A stretch of DNA of 64,000 nt from NCBI RefSeq assembly GCF_002844275.1, contig NZ_NXGX01000007.1:1-64000 (forward strand), written 5' to 3'. The translations under genes were made by a program, and so were the position numbers. Below are positions 37,529-45,500 of this stretch, in pieces. The stretch comes from Thalassospira lohafexi (GTDB taxonomy: Bacteria; Pseudomonadota; Alphaproteobacteria; Rhodospirillales; Thalassospiraceae). Numbering within the stretch: position 1 is the first letter of the stretch; every line of letters begins with the position of its first letter. The notes under the pieces were generated by a model. The model ran no database searches. It was not told where the DNA came from and saw only the letters and a program-made list of their open reading frames with translations.

Positions 37529-38959
37529 ATGAGATCGACCGCATTGGATGAGGCCAATGGCGTAAAACCGCCTGTTGGGAATGATGATAGTTTTGGCGGC
37601 CCGGGTCCGGAATTTGGCCCGTGGCTGGAAAAGGCATCAATACTGGTTGTTGATGACGAACCGGGCATGCGCAATTTTCTGGTGCGCACCCTTGGCCCAC
37701 GCGCCAAACGGGTCGAAGAGGCTGCCGATTGCGAAGAAGCAACCAAAAAGCTTGATCAGCATCATTTTGATGTGGTGATCCTTGATAACATCATGCCGGG
37801 CAAAAGCGGTGTCGAGTGGCTGACCGAGCAGCGCGAAATTGGCTTTTTTTCTGATGCCATCCTGATGACGGCCTATGCTGATCTTGATACCGCGATTAAG
37901 GCGCTGCGGGCGGGGGCTGTTGATTTTGTCCTTAAACCGTTTCGCTCCAACCAGATTTTAAACGCGGTGGCGCGGTGTCTTGATCGCATGCGGTTGCGCC
38001 GTGAAAACCACGTTCTGCGTCATGAATTGCGTGCAACGTCCGATCATGTGTTGCTGCGTGATAAGCTGATCGGCTATTCCCCGCAAATTCAGGAAATCCG
38101 CGAAACCATCGCCCGTGTTGCGCCCTTGCCAACGTCAATCCTGATTTCCGGGCAAAGTGGTACCGGCAAGGAAGTCACCGCGCGCTCCTTGCATGCATTA
38201 TCCGACCGGGCGGAAAAGCCGTTTGTGCCAATTAACTGTGCTGCCATTCCGTCCGAGATGATCGAGGCCGAACTGTTTGGCCATGTAAAAGGTGCCTTTA
38301 CCGGCGCGCATTCCACACGGGACGGCCTTTTCATGCATGCGCAGGGCGGGACCCTGTTTTTGGATGAGGTCGGGGAACTGTCGCTTGCCACCCAAAGTAA
38401 ACTTTTGCGCGCGATTGAAAGCCGCCGTGTTCGCCCTGTTGGGTCGGAGCGCGAAGCACCGGTCGATTTGCGGTTTATCTTTGCTACCAATGCCGATCTT
38501 GAGGAGGAAGTCGAAGCCGGGCGTTTCCGTGCGGACCTATTTTACCGCATCAATGTCATGCATATCGAAATGCCCCCGCTTCATGAACGCGGCGACGATG
38601 TGTTGGAACTTGCCAATCTGTTTATGGACAAATTGTCCAAGCAGCTTGCAGTGCGCCAAGTGCCGATGGATGGGGCGGTGCGCGCCGGGCTGACGCGCTA
38701 TGGCTGGCCGGGGAATGTGCGTGAATTGCGCAACCTGATTGAACGGACCCTGATCCTTGGCCGGTTCCCCGATGAGTTCCGCGACGAACACGCAGATCAG
38801 GGGGCGACAGCTGAAAGCGACGAAACGCTTGATGAAATGGAACGTCGTCACATTCTTGCGATGCTGTATAAAACCGGTGGCAATCGCAACGAAGCGTCGC
38901 GACGTCTTGGTGTGTCGCGGAAGACCATTGATCGTAAATGTGCCAGCTGGGATCTGTGA
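37529..38959 (+). CDS. NtrC-family sigma-54 response regulator
   Basis: A receiver domain (ILVVDDEPGM, phospho-acceptor Asp-86 in VVILDNIMP, Lys in VLKPF) precedes an AAA+ domain (Walker A GQSGTGKE, Walker B FLDEVGEL). A Fis-type helix-turn-helix (NEASRRLGVSRKTIDRK) follows. GAFTGA, the sigma-54 contact loop, starts near residue 255. GGAGGACC favours the second of two tandem ATGs (37529). It overlaps the kinase gene by one base. The matching target in the window is probably the sigma-54 promoter before the MFS carrier at 42 kb. Confidence 0.93.
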   Translation: MRSTALDEANGVKPPVGNDDSFGGPGPEFGPWLEKASILVVDDEPGMRNFLVRTLGPRAKRVEEAADCEEATKKLDQHHFDVVILDNIMPGKSGVEWLTEQREIGFFSDAILMTAYADLDTAIKALRAGAVDFVLKPFRSNQILNAVARCLDRMRLRRENHVLRHELRATSDHVLLRDKLIGYSPQIQEIRETIARVAPLPTSILISGQSGTGKEVTARSLHALSDRAEKPFVPINCAAIPSEMIEAELFGHVKGAFTGAHSTRDGLFMHAQGGTLFLDEVGELSLATQSKLLRAIESRRVRPVGSEREAPVDLRFIFATNADLEEEVEAGRFRADLFYRINVMHIEMPPLHERGDDVLELANLFMDKLSKQLAVRQVPMDGAVRAGLTRYGWPGNVRELRNLIERTLILGRFPDEFRDEHADQGATAESDETLDEMERRHILAMLYKTGGNRNEASRRLGVSRKTIDRKCASWDL

Positions 38960-40965
38960 TGAAGCTGTTTGGCCGGTCGATCTCGCCGCGACAAAAACGC
39001 ACAAGATCGGTTCGCTTTAAGCTTTTGGCGATCGCACTTTTGCCAACACTGGTCATCTTGCCACTGTTGCTTGGCGTGATGATGGTACGCTGGAATGCAA
39101 AGTTTGATGCGCTTTTGACCTCCAAGGTCAGTGGTGATCTGACAATTGCCCATCAGTATTTCTCCCATATTCTCGACAATACCGGCGAACAGATACAGTC
39201 GCTGGGGCAATCGGTTGCCTTTCGCACGGTTTTGATGTCGGGTAACCCGGATGCGGTCCATGATTTGCTCGTCAGCCATCAGGAGGACCTTGGGCTTGAT
39301 TTCCTCTATCTGATTGATGGCGAGAACACAGGGCCTGATACTGACACCGACGTTCATTGGCCGGTGATTGCATCGGCCTTTGCCGGCAGGGCGTCGACCA
39401 GTATCGATATTTTCAGCAATGCCGACCTTGCCGCGATTTCGCCGGATTTGGCCGCACGTGCAAAGCTTGATCTGGTTGAGACGCCAAATGCCGTGCCGAC
39501 CACCCGTAATGCCGAAACGCGGGGCATGGTGGTTCACTCGGCAAGTCACGTCAGCTTGCCAAGCGGCAGGGACGGGGCACTGGTCGGTGGTATTTTGCTT
39601 AATCAGAATTTGGGCTTTATCGATACGATCAACGACCTTGTCTATCGCCAAAGCAGCCTGCCCGAAGGCAGCCAAGGCACGGCCACCCTTTTCCTTGATG
39701 ATGTCCGGGTCAGCACAAATGTTCGCCTGTTTGCCGAGCGCCGTGCGTTGGGGACACGGGTATCGAGTATCGTGCGCAAAACTGTACTTGAAGATGGCAA
39801 AGTCTGGCTGGATCGGGCCTTTGTCGTCAATGACTGGTATATTTCGGCCTACGAGCCGATCAAAGATAGTTTCGGCAAGCGGGTCGGGATGCTTTATGTC
39901 GGTTTTCTTGAAGCCCCCTTTGCCCAGACCAAATATGAAAGCCTTCTGATCATCATCGGGGCGTTTTTGTTTGTTGCGGCCCTGTCTGTTCCGATTTTCC
40001 TGCGCTGGGCACGCGGTATTTTCAAGCCACTTGAACGGATGACCAACACCATTAACCGGGTTGAAAGTGGTGATTTTTCTGCCCGTACCGGTCTTAATCA
40101 GGTGCAGGATGAAATTTCACTGGTAGCCGAGCATCTTGACGATTTACTGGATCAGGTGCAGGAACGTGACAAACGTTTGCGGGCCTGGAATGATCAGCTC
40201 AACGCACGGGTCGATGCGCGCACCAGTGAACTTCGCGAAGCCAATCGGCAACTGGAAAGTACGACCAAACAGCTCATTATGTCCGAAAAACTGGCTGCCA
40301 TTGGCGAAATTACCGCTGGTGTCGCGCATGAAATCAACAATCCGGTCGCGGTTCTTCAAGGTAATCTGGATGTATTGCGCGACCTTTTGGGTGAGCACGC
40401 GCGTATTGCCGATACCGAACTGCGATTGATTGACGAGCAGGTCAACCGCATCAACCTGATTGTCACCAAGCTTCTGCAGTTCGCCAAGCCTGAGGAATAT
40501 GCAGGCTATGTCGAACGACATATCGTCGGAGAGGTGATTGATGATTGCCTGCCCCTTGTTCAACATCTGCTGAGCAAGGCCGATATTGATGTGGCCCGCC
40601 AAAGCACGGCTGCCCGTCTGGTGTTGATGAACCGAACCGAGTTGCAACAGGTTCTGGTCAATCTAATGGTCAATGCCCTGCATGCCATGCCTGAGCAGGG
40701 GGTGCTTACTCTTATCGACGAAGATGTCGATCATAACGGAAAGCCCGGTATCCAGATCACGGTGCGCGATACCGGAACCGGCATGGATGCAGAGGTATTG
40801 AACCGGATTTTCGATCCGTTCTATACGACAAAACGTCGCGAAGGGACCGGACTTGGGTTGTCCATTAGCAAGACGCTGATTGATCGCCAAGGCGGTCACA
40901 TGCGCGTTGAAAGTGCACCTGGTACAGGCACCACATTTACCGTGTGGCTGCCCGAGGCGGACTAA
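38959..40965 (+). CDS. Sensor histidine kinase with Cache-type periplasmic domain
   Basis: A 668-aa membrane kinase. TM1 is near residues 15-40, and a large periplasmic region (about 45-325) has the double-Cache feel, including WYISAYEPIKD. TM2 lies near residues 330-350, followed by HAMP. The phosphorylated His-457 lies in GVAHEINNPVAV, with N box LVNLMVNALHAMP, then DTGTGMD, FDPFYTTK and GTGLGLS. The start at 38959 overlaps the regulator stop. The ligand is unknown; Cache kinases of this type often sense small organic acids. Confidence 0.92.
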   Translation: MKLFGRSISPRQKRTRSVRFKLLAIALLPTLVILPLLLGVMMVRWNAKFDALLTSKVSGDLTIAHQYFSHILDNTGEQIQSLGQSVAFRTVLMSGNPDAVHDLLVSHQEDLGLDFLYLIDGENTGPDTDTDVHWPVIASAFAGRASTSIDIFSNADLAAISPDLAARAKLDLVETPNAVPTTRNAETRGMVVHSASHVSLPSGRDGALVGGILLNQNLGFIDTINDLVYRQSSLPEGSQGTATLFLDDVRVSTNVRLFAERRALGTRVSSIVRKTVLEDGKVWLDRAFVVNDWYISAYEPIKDSFGKRVGMLYVGFLEAPFAQTKYESLLIIIGAFLFVAALSVPIFLRWARGIFKPLERMTNTINRVESGDFSARTGLNQVQDEISLVAEHLDDLLDQVQERDKRLRAWNDQLNARVDARTSELREANRQLESTTKQLIMSEKLAAIGEITAGVAHEINNPVAVLQGNLDVLRDLLGEHARIADTELRLIDEQVNRINLIVTKLLQFAKPEEYAGYVERHIVGEVIDDCLPLVQHLLSKADIDVARQSTAARLVLMNRTELQQVLVNLMVNALHAMPEQGVLTLIDEDVDHNGKPGIQITVRDTGTGMDAEVLNRIFDPFYTTKRREGTGLGLSISKTLIDRQGGHMRVESAPGTGTTFTVWLPEAD

Positions 40966-41057
40966 GGTCACCGGCGGATACCTGACAACAGACCCGGAAA
41001 GTATCCGCGAAAAATGCACGGCGATATTCCGGACCTGTTGTCGGATTGCGGCTCTGT

Positions 41058-41480
41058 TTAAAGGCCAAACGTCACATGGCCGTGTTCATCAATAGTCCAC
41101 GCCGCATTCCATGCGATTTCCCATGCGTGACCGTCTGGATCCGCGATATATCCCCTAAAGCCACCATGCACGGGCGGATCTGCCGGTCGCAGCATCTTGC
41201 CACCGGCATTGATCAATCGTTGCATCAGGGGCTCAACATCTTCCTTGCGGGCTACATTGTGTGCCAATGCATGGGCCGAAGCCAATCCATCCGAAGGACG
41301 GTTCATGTCCTTCATCAGGGCTTTTTCAAGCCAGGTGCCCAGAACAAACCCATTCATTTGGTAGAATATGATTTCTTTGTTCTCAAAAACAGGCGACCAG
41401 CCAAATCCGTCGATATAGAAACGACGTGAACGTGTGAGGTCTGCTATGCCAAGGGTTATGACGGAAATCTGTTGTTGCAT
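41058..41480 (-). CDS. VOC/glyoxalase-family protein
   Basis: A 140-aa vicinal-oxygen-chelate protein (VITLGIADLTRSRRFYIDGFGW, and ADPDGHAWEIAWN near the end). Metal-ligand identity is not certain. The start M-Q-Q-Q at 41480 follows AAAGGA. It is convergent with the kinase gene, and its promoter faces away from the MFS gene. The function is not known. Confidence 0.8.
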   Translation of the reverse strand: MQQQISVITLGIADLTRSRRFYIDGFGWSPVFENKEIIFYQMNGFVLGTWLEKALMKDMNRPSDGLASAHALAHNVARKEDVEPLMQRLINAGGKMLRPADPPVHGGFRGYIADPDGHAWEIAWNAAWTIDEHGHVTFGL

Positions 41481-41793
41481 GTCCAATCCTTTCTGTTGGC
41501 ATACGCACCTTGCGTACACCTTGAAAGTCTTGGGCCGTTAATTCGCAACGGAAGGACCCGCTGTCGCGGGGGCCGGGCTAACCGCACCGAACCTAACCTG
41601 TTTCAGACAATCACATCTATATCAGAGCAGATCCAAGAAGGCAAAACTCCTGACCTCAAAACTTTTGGGGGATTAGTCCCGTCGAAAGGCCGGTTTGTTC
41701 TTCTCTTATGTCCCTGATTTATCGTGCGAAGAGCTCATTTTTGAGCACTAGCTCGTAGCGCATGCTTTGGGCGGAAATGCTGCAAATGCGAGT

Positions 41794-41848
41794 GGACATT
41801 TTGTCCGTTTAGAGTTTTTCCAAGTTGGAATGTTTGGACATTTTGTCC
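41794..41848. promoter_or_regulatory. Paired enhancer-like dyads GGACATTTTGTCC
   Basis: Two identical 13-bp sites, GGACA-TTT-TGTCC, at 41794-41806 and 41836-41848. Their spacing of 42 bp is four helical turns, so both face the same side of DNA. They end about 70-110 bp before the sigma-54 promoter, the usual place for an NtrC-type activator. The response regulator at 37529 is the natural candidate to bind them. Confidence 0.7.
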
Positions 41849-41915
41849 ATATGCGTGCGCTGCAATATGACGGGTTGGTGTCGGAAACTGACAGAAAATC
41901 AATCAAAACGCGCAA

Positions 41916-41931
41916 TGGCATGGCGATTGCC
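41916..41931 (+). promoter_or_regulatory. Sigma-54 promoter of the OFA-type MFS gene
   Basis: TGGCATG-GCGA-TTGCC matches the consensus TGGCACG-N4-TTGCW, with GG at 41917 and GC at 41929, exactly 12 bp apart. Transcription should begin near 41942, about 90 bp before the MFS start codon. Confidence 0.75.
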
Positions 41932-42032
41932 ACGTTGAGAATTCGGGGTCTAACCGCGTTTGCCCTGCACCATCAGGTGAAACTGCATGGTCCGGGCAAG
42001 AAAAAGTCATACTACCGGGAGGAAACAACTTC

Positions 42033-43760
42033 ATGTTTGATCGGCTGAAAAAAGAACACATCGTCGCTGGTGACGATTTCAATCGCTGGAAGGTGCCACC
42101 GGCATCTATCGCCATCCATCTGTGCATCGGCTCTGTCTATGCCTGGAGTATCTTTAACCCGGCCCTGATCAAGGAATTTGGTGTGGTCGCGGCAAGCTCC
42201 GGTGACTGGGGCCTGCAATCCGTCGTATGGATTTTCTCTGTTGCGATCGTAAGTCTTGGTCTTGCTGCTGCATTTGGGGGCAAGTGGCTTGAAGAAGTTG
42301 GTCCGCGCATGGTTGGTGTTGTCGCCGCATTCTGTTGGGGCGGGGGGTTCATCGTTGGCGGACTTGGGATTGCCTCCCACCAATTGTGGTTGGTTTATCT
42401 TGGATATGGTGTGATTGGTGGGGCCGGACTTGGGCTTGGTTATGTTTCGCCGGTTTCAACCCTGATCCGCTGGTTCCCTGATCGGCGTGGTATGGCGACC
42501 GGCATGGCGATCATGGGTTTTGGCGGTGGTGCGATGATCGCAACCCCGATCAAGGAAAGTCTGCTGGCTGCTTTTTATCAGGTGCCGCAATATCTTGGTG
42601 CTGAAAGTGCTGTTAACCTTGTTACCGAAGGTGGCAAGCGCATGGCAGAAGTCGGCGGCCAGATGGTCGAAGTCGTTGTCGCTGGTGCCGCGCAGGTCGC
42701 AGCCGCCCCGGTTCCGATCGAAGAGGGCGTTTATGTCGCTGGCACGGGTAACACTGGTGCTGCAGGAACGTTCTTTACCCTTGGTATTGCCTACTTCATC
42801 GTCATGTTGATCGCGTCGTTCTCTTACCGCGTGCCACGTGAAGGCTGGTTGCCAGCCGGTTGGACGCCACCGACTGCCGATGCTGCGTCCAAACGCATGA
42901 TCACGCAGAAAAACGTTCACATTGATCAGGCGCTTAAAACCCCGCAATTCTATCTGATCTGGATTGTGCTGTGCTTTAACGTGACCGCAGGCATCGGGGT
43001 GATTGGCGTTGCCAAAACCATGATGTTTGAAATCTTTGGCTCGACTTTGCCTCTGATTGTCAATTCGGCTTTTGCCGCAACATATGTGTTTATGATTTCG
43101 GTCTTTAACATGTGTGGCCGATTCTTCTGGGCGTCTATCTCGGATTATATCGGGCGTAAGAACACCTATTACTGCTTTGTCATTCTTGGGATCATTCTGT
43201 ATCTGTCGATCCCGTATTCTGCACAGCAGGTCAGCGTCAATCCGGCTGTCACATATCTCGTGATGTTCTATGCCGCGACCATGATCATCTTCACGATGTA
43301 TGGCGGTGGCTTTGCAACTATCCCGGCGTATCTTGCCGATATCTTTGGTACCAAATACGTTGGTGGTATCCATGGTCGTCTTCTGACCGCCTGGAGTACT
43401 GCTGGTGTGCTTGGTCCGCTGGCCATTACCCAGTTGCGTCAAACCTCGGTCACCAATTCGATCAAGGATCTGGCGGCCAAGATTGATCCGGCGGCCTTCC
43501 AGGCCAAATTCGGCGCAGGTCTTGATCAGCTTGACCAATTGGTTGCGGCGAAAACCGTTACGATTGGTCGTCTGATGGAAATCGCACCGGCTGGAACGGT
43601 CGATCCGACCTCAAGTCTGTATAATACCACCATGTATGCCATGGCGGCTCTGTTGGGGATTGCCTTGATCGCCAACAAAATGATCCGTCCGATTGATGAC
43701 AAGCATTACATGGAAACACAGGAAAGCGGTTCAGGCGCAAAAGCAGCGTCCGAAGCGTAA
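42033..43760 (+). CDS. OFA-family MFS transporter
   Basis: A 575-aa carrier of the oxalate/formate antiporter family, with 12 likely membrane segments. HLCIGSVYAWSIFNP is the family signature after TM1, and WFPDRRGMATGMAIMGFGGG follows TM4. Two inserts stand out: about residues 190-250 (Ala/Val/Glu-rich) between TM6 and TM7, and about 470-525 before the last segment. Substrate is not readable from sequence; oxalate, formate, lactate or pyruvate are options. Expression is probably sigma-54 dependent under the two-component system. Confidence 0.85.
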   Translation: MFDRLKKEHIVAGDDFNRWKVPPASIAIHLCIGSVYAWSIFNPALIKEFGVVAASSGDWGLQSVVWIFSVAIVSLGLAAAFGGKWLEEVGPRMVGVVAAFCWGGGFIVGGLGIASHQLWLVYLGYGVIGGAGLGLGYVSPVSTLIRWFPDRRGMATGMAIMGFGGGAMIATPIKESLLAAFYQVPQYLGAESAVNLVTEGGKRMAEVGGQMVEVVVAGAAQVAAAPVPIEEGVYVAGTGNTGAAGTFFTLGIAYFIVMLIASFSYRVPREGWLPAGWTPPTADAASKRMITQKNVHIDQALKTPQFYLIWIVLCFNVTAGIGVIGVAKTMMFEIFGSTLPLIVNSAFAATYVFMISVFNMCGRFFWASISDYIGRKNTYYCFVILGIILYLSIPYSAQQVSVNPAVTYLVMFYAATMIIFTMYGGGFATIPAYLADIFGTKYVGGIHGRLLTAWSTAGVLGPLAITQLRQTSVTNSIKDLAAKIDPAAFQAKFGAGLDQLDQLVAAKTVTIGRLMEIAPAGTVDPTSSLYNTTMYAMAALLGIALIANKMIRPIDDKHYMETQESGSGAKAASEA

Positions 43761-43770
43761 TCAGGCCCCA

Positions 43771-43801
43771 GGAACCGACCACCGTACCCGTGGTCGGTTC
43801 C
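43771..43801 (+). terminator. Stem-loop after the MFS gene
   Basis: GGAACCGACCAC (43771-43782) pairs perfectly with GTGGTCGGTTCC (43790-43801). The 12-bp stem lies 11 bp past the stop; no strong U-tract follows. Confidence 0.7.
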
Positions 43802-44009
43802 GTCGGGTTGGCGTTCTGTCTCTCTGCCAACCCGCGTCCTGTTGCAGGAATAACCTTTTGGTCTGTAGGGGCTATCGGTTATCCTGCAGCAAGGGCACTT
43901 TCCATGTATGAAGGCTGTTTGATTGGCTGTTCGATAGTGCCTAGACAGCAAAGTTAAGGCAGCACCCAATGTCACAAAGCGCATCGCATCTTTCGATGCC
44001 GGATACAAA

Positions 44010-44903
44010 ATGATCGATAAACTCGAAATGTTTATGGTGCTCGCCCGTGAGCAGCATTTTGGCCATGCCGCCGAACACTGCGGCGTGACACAGCCAACTC
44101 TTTCCAGCGCGCTGCGTCAGCTTGAAGACCATCTTGGCGTTGTGCTGGTCAAACGTGGATCACGGTATCAGGGCCTAACCCCCGAGGGCGAACGTGTTCT
44201 GGAGTGGGCGCGCCATATTGTCGGCAGCACACGTTCGATGCGCGATGAAATGCGCGCCATGCGGTTTGGCCTGACCGGGCAGGTACAGATTGCCGTCATT
44301 CCAACCGCTCTTTCGATGGTTCACGAACTGACCACGCCGTTTCGCGAAAAGCATCCCGACGTAAGTTTTGCCGTGCTGTCGCGAACCTCAACAGAAATTC
44401 AGGCATTGCTTGATAATCTGCAAATCGATGCCGGGATTACCTATATTGATAATGAGCCGCTTGGGCGGGTGACATCCATTCCGCTGTATTTGGAACGCTA
44501 TCATCTGGTGACGTCCAATCTGGAAGATTTTGCCAACCGCGACAGCATCACCTGGCGCGAGGCGGCCCAACTGCCATTGTGTTTGTTGACCCCTGATATG
44601 CAAAACCGCCGGATTATTGATCAGCATCTTGATGCTGCCGGGGCCAAGGTTAGTGCTACGTTGGAAAGTGATTCAATGATTGCGCTTTTTACCCATGTTC
44701 AGACCGGAAATTGGGCCAGCATTATGCCTGAAAAGATGGTTGAAAGTTTTGGTATGCGCGATCGGGTTAAATCGATGCCGATCATTGAACCCGATGCCAC
44801 ACACACTGTGGGCTTGATCACAGCAAAACGCGAACCGGCAACTCCGGTTGTTTCGGCACTTTTGAAGGAAGCCAAGCTGTTATCGGAACTTGCACCGGCG
44901 TGA
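44010..44903 (+). CDS. LysR-family regulator, probably of the fds operon
   Basis: A 297-aa LysR protein. The N-terminal winged helix reads FMVLAREQHFGHAAEHCGVTQP, followed by TLSSALRQLEDHLG. The effector domain starts at VQIAVIPTALSMVH. It is co-directional and 123 bp upstream of the formate dehydrogenase operon. In Cupriavidus necator the homologous fds operon is controlled by a LysR protein, FdsR, so this is a likely counterpart. Confidence 0.85.
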   Translation: MIDKLEMFMVLAREQHFGHAAEHCGVTQPTLSSALRQLEDHLGVVLVKRGSRYQGLTPEGERVLEWARHIVGSTRSMRDEMRAMRFGLTGQVQIAVIPTALSMVHELTTPFREKHPDVSFAVLSRTSTEIQALLDNLQIDAGITYIDNEPLGRVTSIPLYLERYHLVTSNLEDFANRDSITWREAAQLPLCLLTPDMQNRRIIDQHLDAAGAKVSATLESDSMIALFTHVQTGNWASIMPEKMVESFGMRDRVKSMPIIEPDATHTVGLITAKREPATPVVSALLKEAKLLSELAPA

Positions 44904-44959
44904 AAACCGCTTGATAGGTTTACGCTATCGCGTAACGGGATGGCTTTATTGAACAACCG

Positions 44960-44976
44960 GTGTCGATCACCGACAC
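44960..44976. promoter_or_regulatory. Dyad upstream of fdsG
   Basis: GTGTCG (44960-44965) and CGACAC (44971-44976) flank ATCAC, 50 bp before fdsG. LysR proteins bind dyads of this size, so it is a candidate operator. Confidence 0.4.
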
Positions 44977-45026
44977 TGGCAAGAATAACAAAGAATTCAA
45001 TAGACTGCTAAGTGAGAGAGGCTTGC

Positions 45027-45500
45027 ATGTCGACTAAGACCGAGGAACACAGCGTCCGCGTTGCGGCAATTTGTGACCGCATGGCTGCACTTGAAGGCCC
45101 ATTATTGCCGATCCTGCATGAAGTGCAGGAAGAATTCGGCCATATTCCCGAAGGCGCACTTCAAACCATTTCCAAGAAACTCAATCTCAGCCGGGCGGAA
45201 GTCCATGGGGTTGCCAGTTTCTATCATGACTTCCGCGAAGAAAAGGCGGGCAAGCATGTGATTAAAATCTGCCGGGCGGAAGCCTGTCAGGCGATGGGGG
45301 CAGATGATCTTGGCGATCATGCCAAAAGCCGCCTTAAAGTCGATTGGTCGCAGACAACCAGCGATCACAAAGTCACGCTTGAACCTGTTTTCTGTCTTGG
45401 TCTGTGTGCCTGTGCACCGGCGGCTATGGTCGATGGCAAGGTGGTTGGCCGGGTCAGTAAAGATCGCATGAGCCGCATTCTCGATGAGGTGGGGGCATGA
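45027..45500 (+). CDS. fdsG: NAD-dependent formate dehydrogenase, gamma subunit
   Basis: NuoE-like [2Fe-2S] subunit, 157 aa. Cluster ligands lie in KICRAEACQAMG and FCLGLCACAPAAM. It forms the FdsGB diaphorase unit that delivers formate electrons to NAD+. The start at 45027 follows GAGAGG; the GTG frame to 45012 is discarded. It overlaps fdsB by 4 bp. Confidence 0.93.
   Translation: MSTKTEEHSVRVAAICDRMAALEGPLLPILHEVQEEFGHIPEGALQTISKKLNLSRAEVHGVASFYHDFREEKAGKHVIKICRAEACQAMGADDLGDHAKSRLKVDWSQTTSDHKVTLEPVFCLGLCACAPAAMVDGKVVGRVSKDRMSRILDEVGA

Larger units (their letters stand above)
41481..42032. promoter_or_regulatory. Control region upstream of the OFA-type MFS gene
   Basis: 552 bp with no credible gene. 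The first 250 bp hold only the VOC-gene promoter side and a small GCTCA/TGAGC hairpin near 41740. The rest carries the two dyads at 41794 and 41836 and the sigma-54 promoter at 41916, each listed separately. GGGAGGA before 42033 is the ribosome-binding site. Confidence 0.7.

Noticed and set aside
41472-41717. An 81-codon frame upstream of the MFS gene
   Set aside because: It overlaps the VOC gene start and lacks any start signal or motif.
42456-43538. A 360-codon open frame antisense to the MFS gene
   Set aside because: It is very basic with scattered Cys and His, has no signature, and opposes a clear membrane protein.
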